Shown here in pieces: positions 9,969-23,439 of a stretch of DNA of 64,000 nt. The notes beneath the pieces are model-generated. The model was not told where the DNA came from. It did not search any database and worked only from the letters and a program-made list of their open reading frames with translations. The stretch is taken from the NCBI RefSeq assembly GCF_001718695.1, contig NZ_CP013420.1, positions 682,001-746,000 on the forward strand, written 5' to 3'. Position 1 is the first letter of the stretch, and the number at the start of each line of letters is the position of its first letter. Source of the stretch: Burkholderia ubonensis. GTDB lineage: Bacteria > Pseudomonadota > Gammaproteobacteria > Burkholderiales > Burkholderiaceae. A program made the translations under genes and the position numbers.

Positions 9969-11117
9969 ATGTCGACCTGGTTACTTCCCGAGAATATCGC
10001 CGACGTGCTGCCGTCGGAAGCGCGCAAGATCGAGGAGCTGCGCCGCAGGCTGCTCGACCGCTTCCGTTCGTACGGCTACGAAATGGTGATGCCGCCGTTG
10101 CTCGAATATCTCGAGTCGCTGCTGACGAGCGGCGGCAACGATCTGCGCCTGCGCACCTTCAAGCTGGTCGACCAGCTGTCGGGGCGCACGCTCGGCCTGC
10201 GCGCGGACATCACGCCGCAGGTTGCGCGCATCGACGCGCACCTGCTGAACCGCCAGGGCGTGACGCGCCTTTGCTATGCGGGCCACGTGATGCACACGCG
10301 CCCGCGCGGCCTGCACGCCACCCGTGAGCAGATCCAGATCGGCGCCGAAATCTACGGTCACGCCGGGCTGGAAGCCGATCTCGAAATCCAGCAGCTGATG
10401 CTCGACGCGCTGCATCTCGCGGGCCTGTCGCGCATCCGGCTCGATCTGTGCCACGCGGGCGTGCTCGCGGCGCTGCTCGCGCGCGACGCGCAGGCCGCCG
10501 AGCGCGGCGAGGCGTTGTACGACGCGCTGTCGGGCAAGGACGTGCCGCTGCTGAACGAACTGACCGACGATCTCGGCGCCGACACGCGCGCCGCGCTGCG
10601 CGCGCTGCCGCATCTGTACGGCGATGCGAGCGTGCTCGACGAGGCCCGCGCGCGGCTGCCCGCGCTGCCGGAGATCACGCGGGCGCTCGACGATCTCGCG
10701 CAGCTCGCCGCGCAGGCGAAGGGCGTCGAAGTCGCGATCGATCTCGCCGACCTGCGCGGCTACGCGTACCACAGCGGCGCGATGCTGACGGCCTACATCG
10801 ATGGCGTGCCGAACGCGATCGCGCGCGGCGGCCGCTACGATCACGTCGGCCAGGCATACGGCCGCGCCCGCCCGGCGACGGGCTTCTCGCTCGACCTGCG
10901 CGAGCTCGCGCGAATTTCGCCGGTCGAGGCGCGCGGCACCGCGATCCTCGCGCCGTGGGCGCAGGACGACGCGCTGCGCGCGGCCGTTGCGGCGCTGCGC
11001 GATGCAGGCGAGGTCGTGATCCAGGCGTTGCCGGGGCACGATCATGTGCTCGACGAGTTCGCCTGCGACCGCTCGCTCGTCGAGCGCAACGGCGCGTGGG
11101 TGGTCGAGCCCCGCTAA
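9969..11117 (+). CDS. hisZ: ATP phosphoribosyltransferase regulatory subunit HisZ
   Basis: A 382-residue HisS-like paralogue that lacks aminoacylation function and acts as the regulatory subunit of the short-form HisG in histidine biosynthesis. The class II core is visible: [44 protein letters not shown] and [15 protein letters not shown]. Unlike true HisS (upstream at 903) it lacks the anticodon-binding domain and has degenerate motif 2. ATG 9969 follows the sequence GTAGGACCGTACCG, giving an acceptable ribosome site. HisG is not in this window. Confidence 0.94.
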   Translation: MSTWLLPENIADVLPSEARKIEELRRRLLDRFRSYGYEMVMPPLLEYLESLLTSGGNDLRLRTFKLVDQLSGRTLGLRADITPQVARIDAHLLNRQGVTRLCYAGHVMHTRPRGLHATREQIQIGAEIYGHAGLEADLEIQQLMLDALHLAGLSRIRLDLCHAGVLAALLARDAQAAERGEALYDALSGKDVPLLNELTDDLGADTRAALRALPHLYGDASVLDEARARLPALPEITRALDDLAQLAAQAKGVEVAIDLADLRGYAYHSGAMLTAYIDGVPNAIARGGRYDHVGQAYGRARPATGFSLDLRELARISPVEARGTAILAPWAQDDALRAAVAALRDAGEVVIQALPGHDHVLDEFACDRSLVERNGAWVVEPR

Positions 11118-11199
11118 AAAGGCGTTCGCGGGCCGCGTTTTGGCGTGCCCACATCGTTGAAGCGAAACGGAAAAATTCGGAATCGCCCGCGAACCTAGG

Positions 11200-11205
11200 T
11201 AGAAT
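11200..11205 (+). promoter_or_regulatory. Candidate -10 element for purA
   Basis: TAGAAT, 27 bases before ATG 11233, with a weak TTCGGA (11176-11181) 18 bases upstream as possible -35. The same hexamer precedes several other genes in the window (13383, 17924, 46375). Confidence 0.45.
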
Positions 11206-11223
11206 ACGTTTTTAACCAGCTAA

Positions 11224-12579
<1,356 letters not shown>

Positions 12580-12617
12580 CGCACGATGACGCAGCAGAAC
12601 ACGATGACGCTTGTGTG

Positions 12618-13178
12618 ATGACCGATCCGCGCAACGACGACAAGAACCTGTGGGTGGGCTGGGACGAGTATCACCGCCTGATCGAGATGCTCGCGCTCCA
12701 GGTGCACGAGTCCGGCTGGAAGTTCGACCAGATCCTGTGCCTCGCGCGCGGCGGCCTGCGCGTCGGCGACCAGCTGTCGCGCATCTACGACGTGCCGCTC
12801 GCGATCCTCGCGACCAGTTCGTACCGCGAAGCGGCCGGCCGCGAGCAGGGCGACCTCGACATCGCGCAGTACATCACGATGACACGCGGCAATCTTGCCG
12901 GCAACGTGCTGCTGGTCGACGACCTCGTCGACTCCGGCGTCACGCTCGCGCGCGTGCAGGAGCACCTGAAGGAGCGCTATCCGGCCGTCACGGCGGTGCG
13001 CTCGGCCGTGCTCTGGTACAAGGGCTGCTCGAAGGTGAAGCCCGACTACCACACGCAGTTCCTGCCGACGAATCCGTGGATCCATCAGCCGTTCGAGGAA
13101 TGGGATACGGTTCGTCCGCACAATCTCGAGGCCTGGATCAAGCGCGGCGACGCGCAGCGCGACGCCGCACGCGCGTAA
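12618..13178 (+). CDS. Purine-type phosphoribosyltransferase
   Basis: A 186-residue type I phosphoribosyltransferase. The PRPP-binding motif VLLVDDLVDSGVTL is near residues 97-110 and LARGGLRVGDQLSR supplies the upstream loop. The fold and linkage with purA suggest a xanthine/hypoxanthine-guanine salvage enzyme, but substrate cannot be read from sequence. ATG 12618 overlaps a tga (gtgatgacc) and sits 38 bases after the purA stop, so the two are probably co-transcribed. A strong hairpin follows (13211-13236). Confidence 0.9.
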   Translation: MTDPRNDDKNLWVGWDEYHRLIEMLALQVHESGWKFDQILCLARGGLRVGDQLSRIYDVPLAILATSSYREAAGREQGDLDIAQYITMTRGNLAGNVLLVDDLVDSGVTLARVQEHLKERYPAVTAVRSAVLWYKGCSKVKPDYHTQFLPTNPWIHQPFEEWDTVRPHNLEAWIKRGDAQRDAARA

Positions 13179-13210
13179 GCGCCTGCCGGCCGATCGCCAA
13201 ACCGCTCTGA

Positions 13211-13236
13211 CGGCGCCGCTTGCGGCGCCGCTTTTC
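13211..13236 (+). terminator. Intrinsic terminator after the phosphoribosyltransferase
   Basis: CGGCGCCGC-TT-GCGGCGCCG followed by CTTTTC, 33 bases after the stop codon. Perfect 9-bp stem with a short T-tract. Confidence 0.7.
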
Positions 13237-13382
13237 ATTGTCGCGTCGCGACCCGGGTAGGCAACCGCCGGCGTCACGGCTATGATGGCCTCCCTGCCAC
13301 AGCTCGCGCCGCGTTGCATCGGCGCAGTGGGCCTCGTGGCTTCGCGGCAACAGGACAGGACGGCATTCGACCCCCGCGCGAG

Positions 13383-13388
13383 TAGAAT
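13383..13388 (+). promoter_or_regulatory. Candidate -10 element for kup
   Basis: TAGAAT 45 bases upstream of the kup ATG, downstream of the 13211-13236 terminator, which makes a separate promoter for kup likely. No convincing -35. Confidence 0.4.
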
Positions 13389-13432
13389 AGCGCTCGTTTT
13401 GTTCGACTCCGGACCCGATTATTTCGCTGCAT

Positions 13433-15352
13433 ATGAACGATACGACTCACGCGACCGACGCGATTCACGCGCCGCATTCGTCGACGCAACGACATTCGCT
13501 GCAGGCGCTCGCGATTGCCGCGATCGGCGTGGTGTTCGGCGACATCGGCACGAGTCCGCTGTATTCGCTCAAGGAGGCGTTCAGCCCCGCACACGGCATT
13601 CCGCTCACGGAAGGCTCGATCCTCGGCGTGATCTCGCTGCTGTTCTGGGCGATCATTCTCGTGGTCGGCGTCAAATACCTGCTGTTCGTGATGCGCGCCG
13701 ACAACAACGGCGAGGGCGGCGTGCTGGCGCTGATGGCGCTGTCGCTGCGGCCGCTCAATTCGAAGAGCCGCGTGACCGGCGCGCTGATGGCGCTCGGGAT
13801 CTTCGGCGCGTGCATGTTCTACGGCGACGCGGTGATCACGCCGGCGATCTCGGTGATGTCGGCGGTCGAAGGTCTCGAGATCGCGACCCCGCATCTTTCG
13901 CATCTCGTGCTGCCGATCACGATCGTGATCCTGATCGCGCTGTTCTGGATCCAGCGCCACGGCACCGCGACGGTCGGCAAGCTGTTCGGCCCGATCATGG
14001 TGCTGTGGTTCGTCGCGATCGCAGCGCTCGGCGTGTATCACATCGTGCGCGTGCCGGGCATCGTCGCGGCGATCAACCCGTACTATGCGGTGTCGTTCAT
14101 GTCGGACCACCTGCTGCAGGCCTACGTCGTGCTCGGCTCGGTCGTGCTGGTGCTGACGGGCGCCGAAGCGCTCTACGCGGACATGGGCCATTTCGGCGCG
14201 AAGCCGATCCGGATCGCGGCGTACGGGCTCGTGATGCCGTCGCTCGTGCTCAACTACTTCGGGCAGGGCGCGCTGCTGATCCAGAACCCGAAGGCGATCG
14301 AGAACCCGTTCTTCCTGCTCGCGCCCGACTGGGCGCTGCTGCCGCTCGTCGTGCTGTCGACGGTCGCGACCGTGATCGCGTCGCAGGCGGTGATCTCGGG
14401 TGCGTATTCGCTGACCTCGCAGGCGATCCAGCTCGGCTACGTGCCGCGCATGAAGGTGCTGCACACGTCCGAACTGGCGATCGGCCAGATCTACGTGCCG
14501 GTCGTGAACTGGCTGCTGCTGTTCGTGATCCTCTGCATCGTGATCGGCTTCAAGAGCTCGGACAACCTCGCCGCCGCGTACGGTATCGCGGTGACGGCGA
14601 CGATGGTGATCACGACCGTGCTCGCCGCGGTCGTGATGGTGAAGGTGTGGAACTGGAACCGGCTGCTGGTGGGCGCGATCATCGCGGTCTTCCTCGCGGT
14701 CGACCTGGGCTTCTTCGGCGCGAACCTGCTGAAGGTCGCGCAGGGCGGCTGGCTGCCGCTCGGGATCGGCGCGCTGCTGTTCTTCCTGCTGATGACCTGG
14801 TACAAGGGGCGGCACATCGTGAAGGAGCGCACGGCGGCCGACGGCATCCCGCTCGAGCCGTTCCTGCAGGGGCTGCTCGCGCATCCGCCGCACCGCGTGT
14901 CGGGCACGGCGATCTACCTGACCGGCAACGACAAGCTCGTGCCCGTCAGCCTGCTGCACAACCTGAAGCACAACAAGGTGCTGCACGAGCGGACCATTTT
15001 CCTGACGTTCGTCACGCGCGATATCCCGTACGTGCGCGACGACAAGCGGCTGGCCGCGCGCGACGCGGGCGGCGGACTGTACATGGTGACGGCGGAATAC
15101 GGCTTCAACGAAACGCCGGACGTGAAGGCGGTGCTCGAAGAGTTCGGCCGCACCCACGACATGACGTTCGAGCTGATGGATACGTCGTTCTTCCTCGCGC
15201 GCGAAACGGTCGTGCCGACGCAGCTGCCGGGCATGTCGATCTGGCGCGAGCGCGTGTTCGCGTGGATGCACCAGAACGCCGCGAAGCCGACCGATTTCTT
15301 CGCGATTCCGGCGAACCGCGTGGTCGAGCTCGGCACGAAGATCGAGATCTGA
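13433..15352 (+). CDS. kup: Low-affinity potassium transporter Kup
   Basis: A 639-residue K+/H+ symporter of the KUP/HAK/KT family in the inner membrane. The N-terminal [19 protein letters not shown] signature is at about residues 34-52, about twelve hydrophobic spans fill residues 30-450, and a hydrophilic C-terminal cytoplasmic domain follows (from [15 protein letters not shown]). Length fits the bacterial family (about 620-640). ATG 13433 begins after a gap containing a terminator and a TAGAAT element, so the gene is probably monocistronic; it converges with tex across a bidirectional terminator. Confidence 0.95.
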   Translation: MNDTTHATDAIHAPHSSTQRHSLQALAIAAIGVVFGDIGTSPLYSLKEAFSPAHGIPLTEGSILGVISLLFWAIILVVGVKYLLFVMRADNNGEGGVLALMALSLRPLNSKSRVTGALMALGIFGACMFYGDAVITPAISVMSAVEGLEIATPHLSHLVLPITIVILIALFWIQRHGTATVGKLFGPIMVLWFVAIAALGVYHIVRVPGIVAAINPYYAVSFMSDHLLQAYVVLGSVVLVLTGAEALYADMGHFGAKPIRIAAYGLVMPSLVLNYFGQGALLIQNPKAIENPFFLLAPDWALLPLVVLSTVATVIASQAVISGAYSLTSQAIQLGYVPRMKVLHTSELAIGQIYVPVVNWLLLFVILCIVIGFKSSDNLAAAYGIAVTATMVITTVLAAVVMVKVWNWNRLLVGAIIAVFLAVDLGFFGANLLKVAQGGWLPLGIGALLFFLLMTWYKGRHIVKERTAADGIPLEPFLQGLLAHPPHRVSGTAIYLTGNDKLVPVSLLHNLKHNKVLHERTIFLTFVTRDIPYVRDDKRLAARDAGGGLYMVTAEYGFNETPDVKAVLEEFGRTHDMTFELMDTSFFLARETVVPTQLPGMSIWRERVFAWMHQNAAKPTDFFAIPANRVVELGTKIEI

Positions 15353-15395
15353 CGGCTGCGGGGCGCACGCCCCGCGATGGCCGCACCGGAACGAA

Positions 15396-15424
15396 AAAAG
15401 CCCCGCTTATTCGGTGGGGCTTTT
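15396..15424. terminator. Bidirectional terminator between kup and tex
   Basis: AAAAGCCCC ... GGGGCTTTT with A-tract on one side and T-tract on the other, in the gap between two converging genes; would work on both strands. Confidence 0.85.
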
Positions 15425-15446
15425 CCTTTTGCCGGAACGCTCGCGC

Positions 15447-17774
<2,328 letters not shown>

Positions 17775-17923
17775 GTCGTGGATGATCTCTGCCTGGCTGA
17801 AATCGCGGCGCGGGCCGGCGGGCCGTGCTCGCGGCCTGCAACACGAGCCCGCCGAACCGACGCCGCGGGTGAATGAAGCGGGGCATTTTGCCATAAATGG
17901 CAGAGCGTCCATCCGCGGGGTGA

Positions 17924-17929
17924 TAGAAT
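17924..17929 (+). promoter_or_regulatory. Candidate -10 element very close to a start codon
   Basis: TAGAAT ends seven bases before ATG 17937, with no Shine-Dalgarno between them, so transcription would start at or within a base or two of the start codon (possible leaderless mRNA). No good -35 is visible. Confidence 0.35.
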
Positions 17930-17936
17930 TTGACAC

Positions 17937-18695
17937 ATGTCCCGCAGCTTTCCTACGACGTTGCCAACCTCCCGCTTTCCTCTCGTCGCGCTCGGCGCAG
18001 CGCTTGCCGCGGCTTTGTCCGGCGGGCCTGCCGCCGTGTATGCGCAGGCCTCGGGCGCAGCCGCGCCGGATGTCGCAGCCGCCGCGCCCGTCGCCGCTTC
18101 CGCCACACAGGATTTCGACGCACGTCAAAAAGTGCTCGATCAACGCACGGCCAAAAACGATTATCGTTATGCGGTGGCCGAACACGACTGCTACAGCAAG
18201 TTCTTCGTCAACTACTGTCTCGGCAAGGCGCGCGACCAGATGCGCGAGGAGCGCGCGAGCATCCGGCAGGAGCAGCTCGCGCTCGACGACGAGCAGCGTG
18301 CGGTGCGGGCGCAGCAGCGTGACCAGCAAGCCGCGCTGAAACAGGCGCAGAATGCGGCGGAGGCGCCGCAGCGCGCGGCGAACGAAGCGGCGAACGCGGC
18401 TGCGTTCCGCGACAAGCAGGAACAGAATGCGCTGAAGCAGGCGCAGCGCGGCGCGGAAGGCCCGCAGCGCGCGGCGAACAAGCAGGCCTACGACCAGAAG
18501 CAGGCCGGTTTCCAGCGCAAGCTCGACGAAGCGCACCAGCAGGCGGCCCAGAAGGCGCAGGAACGGGCGGAAAACGCCGCGCGCTACGAGCAGAAGCAGA
18601 AGGAGGCCGCGCAGCACAAGGCCGACGTGGAGCAGCGACAGAAGGAAGCGGCCGAGAAGGCCAGGCAGCAACAGCAGCAAATGCAGGGGCAGTAA
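17937..18695 (+). CDS. Secreted coiled-coil protein of unknown function
   Basis: A 252-residue protein I do not recognise by name. A signal peptide (hydrophobic [17 protein letters not shown], probable cleavage after AVYAQA) is followed by an Ala-rich linker, a segment with a cysteine pair ([19 protein letters not shown]85 and C94) and then about 150 residues of charged, Gln/Ala-rich coiled coil. Two near-identical 19-residue blocks ([19 protein letters not shown] at about 133 and [19 protein letters not shown] at about 165) show internal duplication. Likely periplasmic, perhaps a structural or scaffold protein. It is divergent from tex and is followed by a small DUF465 gene. Confidence 0.8.
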   Translation: MSRSFPTTLPTSRFPLVALGAALAAALSGGPAAVYAQASGAAAPDVAAAAPVAASATQDFDARQKVLDQRTAKNDYRYAVAEHDCYSKFFVNYCLGKARDQMREERASIRQEQLALDDEQRAVRAQQRDQQAALKQAQNAAEAPQRAANEAANAAAFRDKQEQNALKQAQRGAEGPQRAANKQAYDQKQAGFQRKLDEAHQQAAQKAQERAENAARYEQKQKEAAQHKADVEQRQKEAAEKARQQQQQMQGQ

Positions 18696-18773
18696 CGTGT
18701 TGGGTTGATCCGGAAAGCAGTCTCGAGCGCACCGGCGCGCAGGCCGGCGCGCCGCTTCGATGAGGAGGCGCAT

Positions 18774-18989
18774 ATGCAAAGCCGTCATGCGGAACAGCAG
18801 CAGGAATTGCACAACCGGTTGGCTTCATTGCAGGAGCTCCACGCTCAGCTTGCTCGGGAGATCGAGCAGAAGGAAGGGCGGTCCGACATCGACGACATTA
18901 CGCTGCACAGACTGAAGAAAGAGAAGCTGGCGGCCAAAGACAAAATCATCATGCTGCAATCGCAGCTGGAACCGGATAAGCGCGCCTGA
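18774..18989 (+). CDS. DUF465 (YdcH-like) small protein
   Basis: A 71-residue, highly charged helical protein ([20 protein letters not shown]..., ending [15 protein letters not shown]) matching the pattern of the small DUF465/YdcH family: an N-terminal helix rich in Glu/Gln, then a conserved [15 protein letters not shown] segment. ATG 18774 is chosen because AGGAGG lies seven bases upstream; the frame extends to 18705 without a ribosome site. Function is unknown in the family. It precedes the DinG-type helicase by 55 bases and may share its transcript. Confidence 0.8.
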   Translation: MQSRHAEQQQELHNRLASLQELHAQLAREIEQKEGRSDIDDITLHRLKKEKLAAKDKIIMLQSQLEPDKRA

Positions 18990-19044
18990 GCGCGGCCTGG
19001 CAAGCGCCGGCGCCGCCCGGGCGCTGGACACAGGAACGCTTGCC

Positions 19045-21295
19045 TTGAATTCACCGCTTGAAGCCACCCCCGATGCCCGGCGAGACTCCTCGTCCGCCGG
19101 GCGCGCCCGTGCGCCTGAAGCCACCTTTGAGCTGAGCCGCAAGCGCGTCGACGAGCTCGACGCGATCTTCGGCGACGGCGGGCTGTTCGCGCGAGCGCTC
19201 GACGGCTACCGACCCCGTGCATGCATCGCAGATCGAGATGGCGCGTGCGGTCGCGGCCGCGATGGAGGCGTCCGCGCGCCGGATGCCCGAACCCGAGATA
19301 TTCGAGACCCGCAAGCGCCCGGCGCGGCGCCTCGGCGAAGGCGCCGCCGACAAGGCAGCGCAAGCCGGCGCGGACGACGTCGCGGCCGAGGCCGACGGCG
19401 ACGCGGGCGACAATACGCTGATCGTCGAGGCGGGCACGGGCACCGGCAAGACCTACGCGTATCTCGTGCCGGCGATGCTGTGGGGCGGCAAGGTCATCGT
19501 GTCGACCGGCACCAAGCACTTGCAGGACCAGCTGTTCCTGCGCGATCTCCCGACCGTGCGCGACGCGCTCGCGGTGCCGGTCACGGTCGCGATGCTCAAG
19601 GGGCGCGCGAACTATCTGTGCCACTACTACCTGCAGCGCACCGCCGACAACGGCAGGCTGCCGTCGCGGCAGGACACTGCGTACCTGCAGGAGATCGTCC
19701 GTTTCGCGAAAGTCACGAGAAGCGGCGACAAGGCCGAGCTGGCGAGCGTGCCGGAGAACGCGCCCGTATGGTCGATGGTCACGTCGACGCGCGACAACTG
19801 CCTCGGCCAGGAGTGCCCGCACTACAAGGACTGCTTCGTGATGCAGGCGCGGCGCGAGGCCCAGCAGGCCGACATCGTCGTCGTCAACCATCACCTGTTC
19901 TTCGCTGACATCATGCTGCGCGACACCGGGATGGCCGAGCTGCTGCCGAACGCGAACACGATCATCTTCGACGAAGCGCACCAGTTGCCGGAGACGGCGA
20001 CGCTGTTCTTCGGCGAAACGCTGTCGACGACGCAGATCCTCGAGCTTGCGCGCGATACGGTCGCGGAGGGCTTGAGCCATGCGCGCGACGCGGTCGAATG
20101 GGTGAAGCTCGGCGGCGCACTCGAGCGCGCGGCGCGGGACCTGCGGCTTGCGTTCGCGGACGACACGATCGTGCGCATGTCGCTCGCGCAGCTCGGCGAC
20201 GATCATCCGCTGTTCGGCGCGCTCGACGAGCTGGAGGCGGCGCTCGATGCGCTTGCATCGGCGCTCGCGAGCCAGGCCGAACGCGCGGAATCGCTCGGCG
20301 CATGCCTGCGGCGCGCGCGCGAGCTGCAGGACCTGCTCGCCGGCTGGGTCGCGCCCGGCGCCGCGCAGGCGGCTGCCGGCGTGGAGGCGGCGGAATCGAA
20401 GGCCGGCGAGGGCGGCGACGCCGGCGAGAAGGTGCGCTGGGTCGAGGTGTTCTCGCATACGGTCCAGTTGCACGAGACGCCGTTGTCCGTCGCGCCGATC
20501 TTCGCGAAGCAGCGCGCGGGCGTGCCGCGCGCGTGGGTGTTCACGTCGGCGACGCTGTCGGTGCGCGGCGATTTCACGCACTACGCAGCGCAGATGGGGC
20601 TCAGCTCGCGCCGCTCGATGACGCTCGCGAGCCCGTTCGACTACCAGGCGCAGGGGCTGCTGTACGTGCCGCGCAATCTGCCGCAGCCGTCGTCGCCCGC
20701 CTTCACGGATGCGGTGTTCGACGCCGCGCTGCCGGCCATCGAGGCATCGGGCGGCGGCGTGTTCATGCTGTGCACGACGCTGCGCGCGGTCGACCGGATC
20801 GCCGCGAAGCTGCGCGACGTGATCGAGTCGCGCGGTTGGAACACGCCGCTTCTCGTGCAGGGCGATGCGAGCCGCACCGAGCTGCTCGACCGGTTCCGCG
20901 CGTACGGCAACGCGATCCTCGTCGGCAGCCAGAGCTTCTGGGAAGGCGTCGACGTGCGCGGCGACGCGCTGTCGCTCGTCGTGATCGACAAGCTTCCGTT
21001 CGCGCCGCCCGACGATCCGGTGCTGGCCGCGCGGCTCGACGCGCTCGCGAAGAAGGGCTTGAGTCCGTTCGCCGCGCACCAGCTGCCGCAGGCGGTGATC
21101 ACGCTGAAGCAGGGCGCGGGCCGGCTGATTCGCGCGGAAACCGATCGCGGCGTGCTGATGATCTGCGACACGCGCCTCGTCGACAAGCCTTATGGGCGGC
21201 GGATCTGGCAGAGCCTGCCGCCGTTCAAGCGGACCCGCGAGATCGAAGTCGTCGAGGAGTTCTTCGACGAGCATCGCGCGGCGAAGCGGGCATAG
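19045..21295 (+). pseudogene. DinG/YoaA-family ATP-dependent helicase, broken by a 4-bp duplication near the 5' end
   Basis: An XPD-like Fe-S DNA helicase. The first part (TTG 19045, ending ELDAIFGDGG...ALDGYRPR at 19218) and the second (from 19217, ASQIEMARAV onward, about 690 residues) are in different frames. The junction holds GCATGCAT (19219-19226); removing one GCAT gives continuous DGYRPRASQIEMARAV. The second part keeps Walker A (EAGTGTGKTYAYL), four Fe-S-type cysteines (CHYY, CLGQECPHYKDC), the DEAH box (IIFDEAHQL) and C-terminal motifs (GSQSFWEGVDVRGD, QGAGRLIR). It could be a real frameshift, a sequence error, or translated from GTG 19217, though no ribosome site is visible there. 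Confidence 0.85.
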
Positions 21296-21311
21296 CGGCG
21301 CGGCGCCAATG

Positions 21312-21341
21312 AAAAACCCGGCCAATCGGCCGGGTTTTTTT
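21312..21341. terminator. Bidirectional terminator between the helicase gene and bamD
   Basis: AAAAACCCGGCC-AATC-GGCCGGGTTTTTT, a perfect 12-bp stem with T-tract, between converging genes. Confidence 0.9.
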
Positions 21342-21364
21342 GTCGCTTCATGCGCAGCGGAGGC

Positions 21365-22189
21365 TCAGAACTGCCACCAAGACTTCTTCGCGCCGGGGCG
21401 GGCTTTGCCCGTCACGTACGGGCTGTCCGGGAACGTGCCCGCGAGCACGCGCTTCGTGTCCTCGGCGAGCTGCGGCTGCTGCAGCTTGTCGTACGACAGG
21501 ATCATGATGTGCAGCGCGTCCTCGATCGCCGGCGCGCCCTTGTATTCCTTGATCGCGAGCTGCGCGCGGTTGATCGCCGCGACATAGGCGCCGCGACGGT
21601 AGTAGTAGTCGGCGGCGTGCACTTCGTGCGACGCGAGCGCGTTGACGATGTAGCGCATCCGGGCTGCCGCGTCGGGCGCGTACTTGCTCTTCGGATAGCG
21701 GTCGACGACGACCTTGAATGCGTCATACGATTCGCGCAGCGCCTGCGGGTCGCGCTCGCTCATGTCCTGGCCGGAGAAGCGGCCGAACAGACCGAGATCG
21801 TCGTTGAAGTGGATCATGCCCTTCAGGTAGTACGCGTACGGGATGTCGGGATGATCCGGGTGGAACTGGATGAAGCGGTCGACGGCCTGGTCGGCTGCAG
21901 CCGGTTCGTTGTCCTTCCAGTTGCAGTACGCGACGTTGATCTGCGCCTGCTGCGCGAAATGGCCGAACGGGTCGCGGCCCTGCAGCGCTTCGAAGTACTT
22001 CGCGCACTTGCCCCAGTCGCCGCCGGTCAAGGCATCCTGAGCCTCTGAGTATAATTTGTTGTTCGACCAGGTCGCGGTCTCGTCCTGCTTCTGCGGCAAG
22101 CCGTGGCAACCCGCGATGAGGGCTGCGGCCGCAACCGCCGTTGCCCGGGCGGCGACGGTTATTGCCGCGCGTTTGGTCGAATTCATCAT
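21365..22189 (-). CDS. bamD: Outer membrane assembly lipoprotein BamD (ComL)
   Basis: A 274-residue lipoprotein with signal peptide and lipobox (LIAGC). Five TPR-like repeats follow, with typical BamD sequences LYSEAQDALTGGDWGKCAKYFEALQGRDPFG and YPKSKYAPDAAARMRYIVNALA split across the mature part. BamD is the essential TPR lipoprotein of the BAM complex that binds BamA and recognises barrel substrates. ATG 22189 is preferred over the upstream TTG 22210 because an AGGA element lies nine bases before it. Divergent from rluD, an arrangement conserved in many proteobacteria. Confidence 0.94.
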   Translation of the reverse strand: MMNSTKRAAITVAARATAVAAAALIAGCHGLPQKQDETATWSNNKLYSEAQDALTGGDWGKCAKYFEALQGRDPFGHFAQQAQINVAYCNWKDNEPAAADQAVDRFIQFHPDHPDIPYAYYLKGMIHFNDDLGLFGRFSGQDMSERDPQALRESYDAFKVVVDRYPKSKYAPDAAARMRYIVNALASHEVHAADYYYRRGAYVAAINRAQLAIKEYKGAPAIEDALHIMILSYDKLQQPQLAEDTKRVLAGTFPDSPYVTGKARPGAKKSWWQF

Positions 22190-22230
22190 GCTCGCATGTC
22201 CTAGCTTCAAGTCTCGGTGACCCAGTCTAA

Positions 22231-23439
22231 ATGACCCGTTCTAATTCGCTGAATGCCCGGAAGGGCAAGTCAAATCGCGAAGATTATAGCCCAAGCGATC
22301 GGCCCGCCGACGCCGCTCCCGGCGATTCGCTCGATGACGACCTCATCGGCGACGCGCTGCCGTCGTCCGTCGCACCGTCCGCCACGGCCGACGATGCGCC
22401 GCGTGTCGTCGAAGTCCCGCCGTCGCTCGCCGGCGAACGACTCGACAAGGCGCTCGCGCAACTGTTCCCCGAATTCTCGCGCAGCCGGCTGCAGAGCTGG
22501 ATCGACGCGCAGCGCGTGCGCGTCGACGGCGCGCCCGCGAAGATCCGCCAGCCGGTGCCGCTCGGCGCGACGATCGAGCTCGTGCCCGACCTGCTGCCGG
22601 AGCAGCTCGCGTTCACGCCGGAGCCGGTGCCGCTCGACATCGTCTACGAGGACGACGCGCTCGTCGTGATCAACAAGCCGGCCGGCCTCGTCGTCCATCC
22701 CGCCGCCGGCAACTGGAGCGGCACGATCCTCAACGGCCTGCTGCACCGCTACGGCGACGCGGCGGCCGGCCTGCCGCGCGCGGGGATCGTCCACCGCCTC
22801 GACAAGGAAACCTCGGGCCTGATGGTCGTCGCGCGCACGCTTGCCGCGCAGACCGACCTGGTCCGCCAGCTGCAGGCCCGCACCGTGAAGCGCCGCTATT
22901 TCGCGCTCGTCTGGGGCACGATGCCCGACGAAGGCACGATCGACGCGCCGATCGGCCGCGATCCGCGCGAGCGCACCCGGATGGCGGTCGTGACCGGCGC
23001 GTCCGGCAAGCCGGCGCGCACGCATTTCCGCACGGTTGACACATGCCTGTGGCAATGTCAGCCGGTTTCCGCGATCCAGTGCGATCTGGAGACGGGCCGC
23101 ACGCACCAGATCCGCGTGCATTGCGCACACGCCGGGCATCCGCTGCTCGGCGATCCCGTGTACGGGCGCGCGCGCGGCAAGCGCTCGGTGACGCCGCTGC
23201 CGGACGGTTTCGCGCGGCAGGCGCTGCATGCGTGGCGGCTTGGCCTCGTGCATCCGGCGAGCGGCAAGACGATGCAATGGCGCTGCCCGCTGCCGGACGA
23301 CATGACCGCGCTCGTCGCGGCGCTCGGGTTCGGGCAGGAAGATGGGGAATTCGACGACGACGACGACGGTGTCTACGACGATGATTTCGGCGGCGGCTAT
23401 CACGACGATGAGCCGTACCTGGACGACGAGGAGGAGTGA
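22231..23439 (+). CDS. rluD: 23S rRNA pseudouridine synthase RluD
   Basis: A 402-residue RluA-family pseudouridine synthase expected to modify helix 69 of 23S rRNA (U1911/1915/1917 in E. coli). An S4 RNA-binding domain ([22 protein letters not shown]) starts at about residue 70, and the catalytic segment [20 protein letters not shown] with the Asp nucleophile is at about residues 185-205. The enzyme is longer than E. coli RluD (326) because of a 65-residue polar N-terminal extension and an extremely acidic C-terminal tail from about residue 368 ([18 protein letters not shown]). Divergent from bamD and immediately upstream of pgeF. Confidence 0.94.
   Translation: MTRSNSLNARKGKSNREDYSPSDRPADAAPGDSLDDDLIGDALPSSVAPSATADDAPRVVEVPPSLAGERLDKALAQLFPEFSRSRLQSWIDAQRVRVDGAPAKIRQPVPLGATIELVPDLLPEQLAFTPEPVPLDIVYEDDALVVINKPAGLVVHPAAGNWSGTILNGLLHRYGDAAAGLPRAGIVHRLDKETSGLMVVARTLAAQTDLVRQLQARTVKRRYFALVWGTMPDEGTIDAPIGRDPRERTRMAVVTGASGKPARTHFRTVDTCLWQCQPVSAIQCDLETGRTHQIRVHCAHAGHPLLGDPVYGRARGKRSVTPLPDGFARQALHAWRLGLVHPASGKTMQWRCPLPDDMTALVAALGFGQEDGEFDDDDDGVYDDDFGGGYHDDEPYLDDEEE

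Noticed and set aside
17775..18812. Upstream extension of tex to a 1121-residue protein
   Set aside because: It runs antisense through the signal-peptide protein and DUF465 genes and has no conserved sequence; a normal Tex N-terminus begins at 17774.
19219..19226. GCATGCAT as a phase-variable repeat
   Set aside because: Only two copies of a 4-mer, too short for typical slipped-strand phase variation; treated as a single duplication.
18845..21325. 826-residue open frame on the - strand
   Set aside because: Antisense shadow of the helicase; no recognisable sequence.
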